Position numbers and translations under genes: made by a program | Assembly: GCA_902635965.1 (NCBI GenBank) | Contig: CACPQA010000007.1 | Span: forward strand, 19,310 to 83,309 | DNA: 64,000 bases | DNA from: an uncultured Bacteroidota bacterium | GTDB lineage: Bacteria; Bacteroidota; Bacteroidia; Flavobacteriales; Flavobacteriaceae | Direction of reading: 5' to 3' | The notes under the pieces: model-generated | The model's database searches: none | What the model was told of the DNA's origin: nothing | The model's input: the letters and a program-made list of their open reading frames with translations, nothing else | Shown here: positions 47,795 through 57,471 of the stretch, in pieces | Layout of the letters: every line of letters starts with the position of its first letter | How positions within the stretch are numbered: the stretch's first letter is position 1

Positions 47795-50700
47795 TGTTAA
47801 TTCCAACAGCTACTGCTTTAATATCCTTTACGTTAAAAGTCTCAAACTTACGTATTTGGCCATCAATATTTAATGATTCTAAATTTGAATAAGATATTGA
47901 ATCATTTGATATTTCTATACTTAGGGAATACCCCTTGGAAGCGTCCTGTCTTCCAAATTGGGGTTTTATATTGTATTGATTTCCCCCCATGACAATTTTT
48001 ATTCCTCTTTTATTTTTCATAACTATTTCAATATCATACATCGTTGAATAGTTAATCTCTGGAGGTAAAGAAATTCGTTTAAATTTGTCTTTGTCATTTA
48101 TAAAAATTGAAGACTGTAGAGTGTTTAAATTAAGAACTTCTGAAGTTTCAATAGTTTCTTTCTCAAAAATCTGGTCTATACTAAGATTTGAATAATCTTT
48201 GTAATAGACAATTTTTTTCTTAATTGCTGGAAGCTGAGCTATTAATTCGTCTTTGTCTAAAATTGGATAATTTTTTCCACCTATTTCATAGCAAATAATT
48301 TGTTCTTTAAACCCATTTAAATCAAAATCATTGACAAACATTTTCATGTTTGGCTTGTAAAAATTATTTTCTCCAAAATTAGCAGCAATAATGTCAAAAT
48401 CCCCATCATCGTCAATATCTACAATCTCTATATCGTTCCATAATCCGTTTGACTTATTAAGTCCATATTCCTTTGTTTTATCAATAAAATCTCCGTCAAT
48501 ATTTATAAAAACTTTAATTGACATCCACTCTCCGGCAACAACTAAATCTAAGTTATTGTCAGAATTTATATCTACCCATTTTGCTGAGGTGATAAGTCCA
48601 ATATTTTCAAAAGATTTTATTTTAATGTTTTCAAATTTATTATTCCCTAAATTTTTATAAAGTCTACCAGATACGGGAATGCCGTAACTATCTACATCAT
48701 ATCGTTCTCCAACAAAAACATCAATCAGAGAATCGTTATTGTAATCTCCTACCGCAACCGCACCTGTTGAAAAAGGCTTATCGAATAAAAAAGAAGAATT
48801 GGAAAATTTAAATTTTCCATTTCCTTCATTAACATACAGTCTATCATTTAAATTACCATCGTATCTTGAGAAAGATTTACCACCAGATGACACATAAAGG
48901 TCATCATCACCGTCGTTATCACTGTCAAAGAAAACAGCATCGGTATCTTCAGATTTTTTATTAAAATTAAAAGGGGTTTCGATTTTTTTGTACGATAAAC
49001 CGCTAGACAAGAACAGTGAAGATATTTGGTTTTTTGATGAACCAATAAAAAAGTCTGGTACATTATCATTATTCAAATCGCTAGAAGTAATAGCAGGCCC
49101 TTCGTTACTAAACATTTGAGGGACTAATCTTTCCTTATTAAAATCAACAAATTTATTTTCAATGTGCCTGTGATCTAATATATCCATCTGATTCAATTTT
49201 TGTTCATTTTTTTTATTAATTAAAGAAAATCTATTTGAGTTCGCAGAATTCTTTTGATCGATATTATGAGTTGTATTGGTTTTTAAGTTATATAGCTTTG
49301 AAATTTTGTTATTTGGCCAACTGACTATCAGACTATCAATTTGCTCGGTATTCCCTACACCAAAATGAATTTTATTTGAAATTGAAGATTGGAATCCTCT
49401 GGAAGGAAAGTGCTCTGTCATACTTGACTTCCCCTTCCCATAATAAATTGTAAGTTTAGACCCTATTGCATTTTTATTGTTCTTTATTCCTTTCAGATTA
49501 AATGATATACTTTTTGACTTTTGGTTGTTGTTTTGATTATTATATACAAAAGATTTCATGTTTACATTATTAATGATAATATCTTGATCTCCGTCGTTGT
49601 CAAGATCACCATAAGCCATTCCGTTGCTAAAACTTGGAGTATCAAATCCCCACGTATCAGTAAGTTCCGTAAAATTAAAATCTCCGTTATTTTTATATAT
49701 ATTATTTTTAACTGCTTTAGAAGGCATAATATCAATCAGTTTTTTTATTACCTCATCACCTGATTTCATTAAGTTCGATATTCTCTCCTTATTGGCCATA
49801 TAGGCAAGATAATCTCTGTCTAGAAGATCCTTAAATATTCCATTTGCAATAAAAACATCCCTAAGCCCATCGTTATCCATGTCAAAAATCATTGAAGCCC
49901 AACTCCATTCCGTTGCAGCAAGATTCGAATATCTTCCAATTTCTAAAAATCCTGATTCTCCGTAATTTCTCTGAAGTACATTTCTAGGATATTGATAGTA
50001 ATATCCCTTTGATACTGCTAATTGGTGTTTGTCCCACGAGTCGTACACTGCTTTTGTTTTTTTTCTTTCTAATGATTTTGGAAGCATTTCAGTTACAAAT
50101 AAATCAGTAAGTAAATCGTTATCTAAATCAGCAGAGTCCGCTCCCATTGACCCAAGAGACATAGACTTAAAATATTTTGAGGAATTTTCAGAAAATGTTT
50201 TGTCCTTGTTGTTTATGTATAAATAATCTTTTTCAAAAAAATCATTTGAAATAAATAAATCAGTCCACCCATCATTATTAAAATCGCTTAGTGTAATGCC
50301 TAACCCAAATCCAATATTACTAGAAAAAATATTTACTTTTTGAGTAACATCAATAAATTTATCTCCTACGTTTTCAAAAAATTTGTTGCCTTGGCCGTCA
50401 GGGTCAGGAATTTTTCTTTGGCCCTCAATTAAATCATAACCACCAACATTCCTAAAAGAATTATTTAATATGTAACAGTCTAAATCACCGTCTTTGTCAT
50501 AATCAAAAAATGCAGAGTGAACAGATAAACCTGTGACATTTAGATTATATTCTTTCGACTTTTCAGTAAATGTTAAATCTCCATTATTAATAAAAAGCTC
50601 ATTATTTCTATTTTTACCTCCAGGTGGTCCAGACTTACAAACATAGATGTCTAAAAATCCATCTCCGTTGACATCTGCAAAGGTTGCACCGGTAGACCAC

Positions 50701-51023
50701 ACGTTAGAGCAAGCTACTCCTGCTGCGGATGTTATATCCTCAAACTTAAAATTTCCTTTATTTAGAAATAACTTATTATCAACAATGTTTCCTGTAAAAT
50801 AAACATCAATCAAACCATCTTTGTTAATATCACCTAAAGCGACCCCTCCACCATTATAGAAGTTTCTGTATGTATATGGGTTTAAATTTTCAGTATAATC
50901 TAGATTATTTTCAAAAATCAAACCTGATTCCTCTTCAAATCTAATAAATCTTTTTTCATGCTTATCACATGATAAAAAAATAAATGTGAGACTGATTAAC
51001 AGCTTTATAAATATTCTAATCAA
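47763..51023 (-). CDS. FG-GAP/ASPIC-UnbV (CRTAC1-like) lipoprotein, copy 3
   Basis: A 1086-residue lipoprotein (lipobox IFLSC, Cys19) with the same plan as copies 1 and 2: FG-GAP repeats (YNGGGVALGDINKDGLIDVYF, FADVNGDGFLDIYVC), ASPIC/UnbV domain (PSRGFQSSISNKIHFGVGN, IVSWPNNKI), a second propeller and tail. It is first of the triplet, 97 bases after SusD2, with a hairpin between. The three copies are clearly one family but well diverged, so this is an old expansion, not a recent tandem repeat. Confidence 0.9.
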   Translation of the reverse strand: MIRIFIKLLISLTFIFLSCDKHEKRFIRFEEESGLIFENNLDYTENLNPYTYRNFYNGGGVALGDINKDGLIDVYFTGNIVDNKLFLNKGNFKFEDITSAAGVACSNVWSTGATFADVNGDGFLDIYVCKSGPPGGKNRNNELFINNGDLTFTEKSKEYNLNVTGLSVHSAFFDYDKDGDLDCYILNNSFRNVGGYDLIEGQRKIPDPDGQGNKFFENVGDKFIDVTQKVNIFSSNIGFGLGITLSDFNNDGWTDLFISNDFFEKDYLYINNKDKTFSENSSKYFKSMSLGSMGADSADLDNDLLTDLFVTEMLPKSLERKKTKAVYDSWDKHQLAVSKGYYYQYPRNVLQRNYGESGFLEIGRYSNLAATEWSWASMIFDMDNDGLRDVFIANGIFKDLLDRDYLAYMANKERISNLMKSGDEVIKKLIDIMPSKAVKNNIYKNNGDFNFTELTDTWGFDTPSFSNGMAYGDLDNDGDQDIIINNVNMKSFVYNNQNNNQKSKSISFNLKGIKNNKNAIGSKLTIYYGKGKSSMTEHFPSRGFQSSISNKIHFGVGNTEQIDSLIVSWPNNKISKLYNLKTNTTHNIDQKNSANSNRFSLINKKNEQKLNQMDILDHRHIENKFVDFNKERLVPQMFSNEGPAITSSDLNNDNVPDFFIGSSKNQISSLFLSSGLSYKKIETPFNFNKKSEDTDAVFFDSDNDGDDDLYVSSGGKSFSRYDGNLNDRLYVNEGNGKFKFSNSSFLFDKPFSTGAVAVGDYNNDSLIDVFVGERYDVDSYGIPVSGRLYKNLGNNKFENIKIKSFENIGLITSAKWVDINSDNNLDLVVAGEWMSIKVFINIDGDFIDKTKEYGLNKSNGLWNDIEIVDIDDDGDFDIIAANFGENNFYKPNMKMFVNDFDLNGFKEQIICYEIGGKNYPILDKDELIAQLPAIKKKIVYYKDYSNLSIDQIFEKETIETSEVLNLNTLQSSIFINDKDKFKRISLPPEINYSTMYDIEIVMKNKRGIKIVMGGNQYNIKPQFGRQDASKGYSLSIEISNDSISYSNLESLNIDGQIRKFETFNVKDIKAVAVGINNEKTKFFEYK

Positions 51024-51071
51024 AGCTATTTTATATTTTATTATAAATTTAAAGCTAACATTTCAAATAAA

Positions 51072-51100
51072 AAAAGGCTCCCCAGAAAGGGAAGCCTTTT
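51072..51100. terminator. Hairpin between SusD2 and the UnbV triplet
   Basis: Stem AAAAGGCT/AGCCTTTT (51072-51079 with 51093-51100), a single mismatch, then CCC/GGG around a small loop. T and A runs are part of the stem, so it can stop transcripts in either direction. Read from SusD2 it could act as a partial terminator (attenuator), lowering expression of the UnbV genes. Confidence 0.75.
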
Positions 51101-51120
51101 ATAAATCAAATTTATTGATT

Positions 51121-52734
51121 TTAGTATCCTGGATTTTGAGTTAAAGTTCCATTAGCTGCTTGGATAGCATCAAATGGAATTGGGAAAATAGTTTTATTCG
51201 CTGTTGATGTAGACTTTTCCCACCATGCATTACCATAGGCTCCAAATCTAATCAAATCAGTTCTTCTAACAGCTTCAGAAAACATTTCTCTACCTCTTTC
51301 AGCTAAAAATTCAGCTTCTGTAAGCTCAGCAGCAGTATAGAGGTCAGCATTTGCTCTAGCTCTTATAATATTAGTATCAGTAAGTGCAGCAGCTCCATCC
51401 CAGCTACCACCAACTCTAGCAGCAGCTTCAGCTCTAATTAGATATATTTGACCCAATCTTAAAAGAGTAAAATCATTATCCATATCAGAACGTCCAAACT
51501 GCTTATAGCTAAATTTACCAGGTCTTGCACCAGCTTGTCTTATTCCATCAGGAAATATTTCGTTGATCGCAGGTGTATAATCCAATTCTGGGTCACCATC
51601 GTCAGTAGCATAATCTAGAAGTGTATTTCCAAAATAATCTAACTGAGGTCCAGCAATAAAACTAGCTGTTCTACGATCATCTTTTGCATCAAAAGAATTA
51701 TAGAAAGCCTCTAATGTAGAATAACCATTCCATGGCTGTGAATCAAAATTCCATGTTATTTGGCTTGAATAGTGAAGGGCCATCATAGCAAGGTTGAACC
51801 CACCATTTACACCAGCCTCATAATTTACAGTCCAAATGTGCTCTGGATTTCCAGCATTATTAGGAGCAAATACAGCAGCAAATCCTTCAAGTTCATCAGG
51901 GTCTGATGCAACAGCAGGACGCTTTCCTAAGTTTTTAACTTTACAACCTGCGCCACAAAGTGTGTATCCTCCATTATTAATGATATAATCAGCAGCGTCA
52001 TGAGCTTCTTGATATCTAGGAGTTCCAGTGTAGACTTCAGCATTTAAATAAAGTTTTGCAAGTATACCTAAAACACCATAACGATTAAGTCTGTAGGCAT
52101 TTTTATCAGTTCCAAGCGCACTACCACTCAAATCCATTGAAGGTGAAACAGCACTTACTCCGAGTGCAGATAATAACTCTGACTCAATAAAATTAAATGC
52201 CTCCACTCTTGTGGATTGCTTAACATCCACTCCAGGAGAAGTAGGTAATTTTATGTTTCCGTACATATCCATTAATCTCCAAAAGTAATAAGCTCTTAAT
52301 GCTTTTATCTGAGCAGTCCCATTAGCGTCAAGGGAACCAGCAGCTAAAAGTTCGTTAGTAGTTGCAACTGCACCATAGTGACTATTCCAATTATTATTTA
52401 CACTAGGATTAGTGTTTTTGTAATTGTGTTGATGGAAATCAATTAACCATCCTCCATCATACCAGTCACCACCCTTGGTTGTAACAACCATCTCATCTGA
52501 AGTTAGCTCTTGTGCAGAATACCAATTGGTATGACCACCAGTACCGGTACTACGTAAACCAGCATATGCTCCACCAAGGGCATCTCCACCTCCACTACCT
52601 CCATCATCAGTTGCAATTCCTTCTACACTAATGTCAGAAGTAATTACACCTCTTAAATCCTCATCCAAATCGGTACAGGAGATAACAAATGTTATAATAC
52701 TTAAACTAAGTATTGTTGTTATAAATTTATTCAT
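51121..52734 (-). CDS. SusD/RagB-family lipoprotein (pair 2)
   Basis: The open frame starts at 52770; the ATG at 52734 gives the expected signal (MNKFITTILSLSIITFVISC, lipobox Cys20), 537 residues. SusD signatures include the N-terminal helices, NRYGVLGILAKLYLNAEVYTG, a Cys pair near CGAGCKVKN, LLRLGQIYLIRAEAAAR, and the C-terminal ERGREMFSEAVRRTDLIRFG followed by FPIPFDAIQAN. It lies 36 bases after SusC2. Confidence 0.92.
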   Translation of the reverse strand: MNKFITTILSLSIITFVISCTDLDEDLRGVITSDISVEGIATDDGGSGGGDALGGAYAGLRSTGTGGHTNWYSAQELTSDEMVVTTKGGDWYDGGWLIDFHQHNYKNTNPSVNNNWNSHYGAVATTNELLAAGSLDANGTAQIKALRAYYFWRLMDMYGNIKLPTSPGVDVKQSTRVEAFNFIESELLSALGVSAVSPSMDLSGSALGTDKNAYRLNRYGVLGILAKLYLNAEVYTGTPRYQEAHDAADYIINNGGYTLCGAGCKVKNLGKRPAVASDPDELEGFAAVFAPNNAGNPEHIWTVNYEAGVNGGFNLAMMALHYSSQITWNFDSQPWNGYSTLEAFYNSFDAKDDRRTASFIAGPQLDYFGNTLLDYATDDGDPELDYTPAINEIFPDGIRQAGARPGKFSYKQFGRSDMDNDFTLLRLGQIYLIRAEAAARVGGSWDGAAALTDTNIIRARANADLYTAAELTEAEFLAERGREMFSEAVRRTDLIRFGAYGNAWWEKSTSTANKTIFPIPFDAIQAANGTLTQNPGY

Positions 52735-52770
52735 TTTTATCATTTTTAAATTATTAATAATCTCCATCAA

Positions 52771-55752
52771 TTAAAAGTTAACACTTAATCCAATAGAAAA
52801 TGTCTTACTCGCGAAGTAATCCTGTCTTCTATCTATACCAGGCGCAAGTAGAGCAGCTCCATCAGAACCTGCTTCTACACCTTCTTCACCACCACCAAGA
52901 GCATCGAAAAGCTCAGGTGAGGGATCTGTACCTGTATAATTGGTTATCACAAAAGGCCTAAGGGCATTCAAAGATACTGTAAGATCTTTAATTCCACTAC
53001 CTTCTGGGAAGAAAATTTGCTTAGAGAGCGTTAAGTTGTCAAGCAAGAAAAAGTCTGCTTTCTCAACATACAGTGAACTATACTGAGCAACAGCTAAGTT
53101 CGGCTCTCTAAGAGATGTATTCATTTGGTTGTATGAAGTCTGAGATGGTACGTTAGGCTCGTAAAAAGCTCTAAAAGTATTAATCAAACTATGTCCAAAA
53201 GCACCTCTAAAAAATGCATTTAATGTCCATCCATCGCCAAACTCTAAAACATTCGACCATGACATTTCAAGTGTAGGATAAGCAGTACCAAGTACCCTTC
53301 CATCATAATCATCTTGAAGTACATTCCCAGAATCAGTGTTTAATGTTCCGTCACCATTTACATCCTCAAACTGTGGGGAACCATCTGCATTTACACCTTG
53401 AAATACCGGCCCGTAAATATTACCAAGTTTATCTCCAACTTTTACTCTTACCATTGTAACAGCATTTTGTCCTGGAGAACCTAAGAATCCATATTGGGCA
53501 AGTTCATTGCTAAATTCATCTAATACAACCTTGTTATTGTAGAGTATTAAACCTGTTTCGTAACTTAATTTATCATTTTTAATTACGTCATAATCAGCTT
53601 TGAATTCCCATCCACTAGAAGTAACCTGTCCAGCGTTTTGGAATCTTCTATCAACTCCATAAACAGCGACGTCAACTTGCTGATTTAATATAAAGTCTTT
53701 AATTTTTCTGTTGTAAACATCGAAATCTAATGATAGTCTTTCAGTCTCATATTCTATACCAAAGTTGAATTCGTTTTTCTCTTCCCACTTTAGGTCAGGG
53801 TTTGCACCTCTAGCAAGGACTGTAGAACCTCCAGCAGAACCCCCGCCATCATATACAAATGTTCTTGCCTGAGCAGTTAAACCAGTAGCTCCTGGTAAAG
53901 CACCAGTTGTAGCTGTACTTGCTCTAACTTTTAGTTTTCTAACTCCCAAACCAAGGATTTCATTTAGGTCAGCACCAACACCAAAACTAGGGAAAACACC
54001 CCATCTGTTGTCCGCACCAAATCTAGAAGAACCCTCTCTTCTAAGTGAAGCATTTACAAAATATTTGTTATTTATTACAAGGTTAGCTCTTCCGAACATA
54101 CCTATTATTTTATCATCAGGAGAAGCATAACTATTTGCACCTATATAACCTGAATTTAATAGATCTTGAGAAGCTCCAATAGCCTCGGACCAGTCAATTG
54201 AGTTGTCTGGGAAGTCACCTAGACTGAATGTATTACCCTGCGTATTAAATTGGTTGTAAGAATAACCTGCAGTTAAATTTAAGTTCGAATTACCCAAATC
54301 CATTTCATACTTTCCATAATATTCAAAAACTTTTGAAGAAAAGTTATAACTAGCAAGATCGGCAAGACCCTTTCTTGTTGGACTCGTAGCATTACCTTCA
54401 AACCATAATGTAGTTGGTCTGTACAACTGGTCATTAGAAGAAGTTCTTTGCTCTGCAACAACTGCAGTAACTTCTAATTTATCAGTTATATCATATGTGG
54501 CAGCAACATTATACACAAAGTCTGTTGAAATCCTTGTATTTCTTGTTTGCTCTATGATAGCAACTGGGTTATAACTTCTAAAAAGACCTAACTGCTCAAA
54601 ATATCCTCCAAATTGTGTAGGACTAACTTGAAATCTTGCATTAGGATCGTTGGCAAATATAGGAGCAGTTGGATTGTAAAATTGGGCAAATTCAAATGCT
54701 CTTTCATCACCAAGTTGGCGGTCGAATTTTGTGTAAGATAAGTTAAATGTAAGGTCTAGTTTATCATTAATAGCTTTTGTGTTTAGTGCAGCTCTTGTAT
54801 TCATTTGATCAAATCCGGTTCTATTTAATATACCTTCAGATCGTCTAAGGTTTGCTGACATTCTGTAAGTACTTTTTTCTCCACCTCCAGATACTGAAAA
54901 ATTATGAACAACATTGCTACCATTTCTCGTAATAGCATCAACCCAATCAGTTTCAGTTCCTAGATCGGTACCACCATTTGCTCTAAACTCAGCAGCAGAC
55001 AATACGGGAATTTCCTGTGAAATTGAAGATTGTGCAAAACTTGTGCTGTAGCTTACCTGCATGGGTCCAGATGAACCTTTCTTAGATGTAATAAGGATTA
55101 CACCACTAGAACCCCTTGTACCATATATCGCAGCACCTGATCCATCCTTTAAAACAGTCATGGATTCGATGTCATTTGCATCGATACTAGCAAGAGTAGC
55201 ACCTGGCACACCGTCTATAACAACAAGTGGTGCAGTGTTAGCACCTAAGGTTGAAAGACCTCTAATTCTAATTGTTGGGCTCTCATTAGGGTTACCACCT
55301 GGCTTATAAATAGATAGTCCAGCAACTTTACCTTGTAGTAATTGAACTGGGTCATTAATTGGCCCTTGGTTGAAATCTTCAGCATTTACATTTACAGTAG
55401 CTGAGGTGATTTCTCTCTGACTTTGGGAACCATAACCCGTTACAATAACTTCTTCAAGTTCGCTGTCTGAAACAAGATTAATAGTAATATTATCTTGTCC
55501 AGCTACAGAAACTTCTTGAGAAACGAATCCTACAAATGATACTACAAGAACATCATCTGCCCCAGCATTTATTGTAAAATTTCCATCAAAATCAGTCGTA
55601 GTTCCGTTACTTGTTCCTTTTACAAGAACAGTAGCACCCGGTAGAGGGCCATCTTCACTTGTAACAAGTCCAGAAACAGACTGAGCATAGATTCCCACAG
55701 ACACCAAAAAAGCGATGAAAGAGAGAATACTCTTCATTACATTATTTTTCAT
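52771..55752 (-). CDS. SusC/RagA-family TonB-linked outer-membrane transporter (pair 2)
   Basis: A 993-residue importer. Signal peptide (cut near GIYAQ), carboxypeptidase-D-like domain (SGLVTSEDGPLPGATVLVKG), TonB box region LEEVIVTGYGSQ, plug (DPVQLLQGKVAGLSIYKPGG, IRIRGLSTLGANTAPLVVIDG), and barrel ending SIGLSVNF. It is the first gene of the long minus-strand surface block. The promoter must lie in the 217-base gap to 55969, where no clean -7 box is visible. Confidence 0.93.
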   Translation of the reverse strand: MKNNVMKSILSFIAFLVSVGIYAQSVSGLVTSEDGPLPGATVLVKGTSNGTTTDFDGNFTINAGADDVLVVSFVGFVSQEVSVAGQDNITINLVSDSELEEVIVTGYGSQSQREITSATVNVNAEDFNQGPINDPVQLLQGKVAGLSIYKPGGNPNESPTIRIRGLSTLGANTAPLVVIDGVPGATLASIDANDIESMTVLKDGSGAAIYGTRGSSGVILITSKKGSSGPMQVSYSTSFAQSSISQEIPVLSAAEFRANGGTDLGTETDWVDAITRNGSNVVHNFSVSGGGEKSTYRMSANLRRSEGILNRTGFDQMNTRAALNTKAINDKLDLTFNLSYTKFDRQLGDERAFEFAQFYNPTAPIFANDPNARFQVSPTQFGGYFEQLGLFRSYNPVAIIEQTRNTRISTDFVYNVAATYDITDKLEVTAVVAEQRTSSNDQLYRPTTLWFEGNATSPTRKGLADLASYNFSSKVFEYYGKYEMDLGNSNLNLTAGYSYNQFNTQGNTFSLGDFPDNSIDWSEAIGASQDLLNSGYIGANSYASPDDKIIGMFGRANLVINNKYFVNASLRREGSSRFGADNRWGVFPSFGVGADLNEILGLGVRKLKVRASTATTGALPGATGLTAQARTFVYDGGGSAGGSTVLARGANPDLKWEEKNEFNFGIEYETERLSLDFDVYNRKIKDFILNQQVDVAVYGVDRRFQNAGQVTSSGWEFKADYDVIKNDKLSYETGLILYNNKVVLDEFSNELAQYGFLGSPGQNAVTMVRVKVGDKLGNIYGPVFQGVNADGSPQFEDVNGDGTLNTDSGNVLQDDYDGRVLGTAYPTLEMSWSNVLEFGDGWTLNAFFRGAFGHSLINTFRAFYEPNVPSQTSYNQMNTSLREPNLAVAQYSSLYVEKADFFLLDNLTLSKQIFFPEGSGIKDLTVSLNALRPFVITNYTGTDPSPELFDALGGGEEGVEAGSDGAALLAPGIDRRQDYFASKTFSIGLSVNF

Positions 55753-55969
55753 ATAATTTCGATTTGATTAATTTATTAATTTTTGAATAATTGTTTTTAA
55801 ACTCTATGGCTTAAAATTAAAGATTAAATTCAAACTAACAATTAATTAATAGCTATTTTTTTGCATTTTGTTTAACCTTTTTGTGCTAAAACTTAGAAAT
55901 TGTTAATTTTTATTAGTTTTTTTTATTAAAATGTAAAAAATACGTTTATATAAAACTGTTTCAGTCAAA
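55753..55969. other. AT-rich gap upstream of SusC2
   Basis: About 217 bases between the serine hydrolase end and the SusC2 start, very AT-rich. It should hold the SusC2 promoter and leader. I see no ORF, hairpin terminator or clear -33/-7 pair. Confidence 0.5.
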
Positions 55970-57169
55970 TTAATTTGCATTTTTATAAACAGCTCTCCTA
56001 AGTTCTTTTTGAACATCTATATTTGATTCACTTTGCCTATGCCTAGACATAAATAAACCAAACATTTTTTTTGTTGGATCAATCCAAAAGTGGGTTCCAT
56101 GATATCCGCTCCATCCATAAATTCCCTTGGTGCTTCCTGTTCCGTCAATTAAGGGGTTATCGAGAACAAACATTGAAAAGCCATAATTAAAACCAAGTTT
56201 GCTAACGTCGGCGTACTCCTCCTCGGGATAAGACGATGAATATTTTTTGGTCATTACCCCTATACTTTTCTCTGATAGAATTCTTTTGCCTTTATAAATT
56301 CCACCATTTAAGAGCATAATACAAAAATTTGAATAATCATTCATTGTAGATATTAATCCCTCTCCTCCAAAATAGGCAGCATTAGTTTCTTCATAAGTTA
56401 ATTCGTCAAGTTCTGTGGTAAAACCTTTAATAGTTCCAAAATTTACATATAATGGCTGAAAACGAGAACGATCATCATTTGTCAAATAAAATTTTGTTTC
56501 ACTCATCTCAAGGGGTTCAAAAATTTCCTCTTTTAAGAATTCATAAAAATTCTTTTTGGAAACAACCTCTACTACTCTACCAAGTAATGCCTGATTAACC
56601 CCATAATAGTATTTTTCACCTGGTTCGAATTCCAAAACGACTTTTGACAAATCTTTCGAAAAATCATTTAGATTGTCATATTTAATAGTGTTAGTCAATC
56701 CGTAACCATAACCCTGGTGGCTGTAATAACCAAACCCAGATCGATGGGTTAAAAGATGAATGATTTTTAAGGGGTTTTCACATAAGTATTTACCCTCCTT
56801 TCCTTTACAATAAATTTCAGAAAATTCTGGTAGATATTTCGAGACTTTGTCATCAAGTTTAATAAGTCCTTTTTCAACCAAAATCATAATACCTACAATT
56901 GTTATTGGCTTTGACATTGACCAAATAGGAAATAAAGTTTCCTTGTAAGGCTTATAACTTTGATAGCTGATTTTCTTATCTCCAATCAAATTAGAATTTT
57001 CTGCGTTTAAAAAAACAACCTCGCCTTCCTTATATATCATTACAATATTGCTTCCGGTTATTTCATTTTTTATTAATTCTTTTTGAAAATTTTTGACTGC
57101 TTCGAATTGAGAATGCGATAAATTATTTTGAATCAATACAAAAAGATATGTGATAAATATTTTTTTCAT
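55970..57169 (-). CDS. Secreted serine hydrolase, beta-lactamase fold (esterase-like)
   Basis: From the ATG at 57169 (open frame from 57199) the protein has 399 residues with a signal peptide (cut near LSHSQ). The class C beta-lactamase-family nucleophile motif is SMSK (SxxK, about residues 84-87). The second motif reads YYGVNQALLG instead of the usual YSN, as in EstB-type esterases, and the third region is WSGYHGTHFW. Likely an esterase or peptidase, not an antibiotic-degrading enzyme. It pairs with the unknown secreted gene upstream. Confidence 0.87.
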   Translation of the reverse strand: MKKIFITYLFVLIQNNLSHSQFEAVKNFQKELIKNEITGSNIVMIYKEGEVVFLNAENSNLIGDKKISYQSYKPYKETLFPIWSMSKPITIVGIMILVEKGLIKLDDKVSKYLPEFSEIYCKGKEGKYLCENPLKIIHLLTHRSGFGYYSHQGYGYGLTNTIKYDNLNDFSKDLSKVVLEFEPGEKYYYGVNQALLGRVVEVVSKKNFYEFLKEEIFEPLEMSETKFYLTNDDRSRFQPLYVNFGTIKGFTTELDELTYEETNAAYFGGEGLISTMNDYSNFCIMLLNGGIYKGKRILSEKSIGVMTKKYSSSYPEEEYADVSKLGFNYGFSMFVLDNPLIDGTGSTKGIYGWSGYHGTHFWIDPTKKMFGLFMSRHRQSESNIDVQKELRRAVYKNAN

Positions 57170-57196
57170 TTTAATTGATTTATAATTAATAGGCTT

Positions 57197-57220
57197 CAAT
57201 ATACAAAGAAGTATCTCAAC
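57197..57220. repeat. Third, weaker copy of the shared upstream repeat
   Basis: It begins with the same bases CAATATACAAA as the other copies, then GAAGTATCTCAAC, related to the copy at 60666. The 13 bases TTCAATATACAAA (57195-57207) are identical to 60664-60676. In both places it lies just upstream of a secreted-protein start on the minus strand. Confidence 0.5.
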
Positions 57221-57282
57221 TATTTGATTATAAATGACTTAAAATTAAAAAAATCTAAAATTCAGTAGTTTATAATACTGAC

Positions 57283-57465
57283 CTATCTCTTGGAGAAAAT
57301 TTTGATCCAATCATTTATACTTAAACTAAATCCAAGGAATATATATATAAAACCCATCAAAAAGTTACTATTCTTAAAAATTATGTATATCCCAAATATT
57401 GCCAACTAAATCGATAGAATAATTGATCCAATAAATAACCATCTAATATATTTACCATTATTCAT
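57283..57465 (-). pseudogene. Small membrane-protein gene interrupted by one in-frame TAG
   Basis: Reading the minus strand from ATG at 57465 gives MNNGKYIRWLFIGSIILSI, a TAG at codon 20, then LAIFGIYIIFKNSN and further hydrophobic residues to a natural stop at 57283 (61 codons). Both sides of the TAG look like two-helix membrane protein, so a single nonsense change or sequencing error is likely. No family recognised. It sits in the 302-base gap between two gene starts. Confidence 0.5.
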
Positions 57466-57471
57466 TTTAGT

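Noticed and set aside
55061..55309. Plus-strand ORF inside SusC2
   Set aside because: Antisense shadow of the plug-domain coding sequence.
27302..55752. Classical polysaccharide utilisation locus
   Set aside because: Two SusCD pairs but no glycoside hydrolase, lyase, esterase or sulfatase of CAZyme type in the block.
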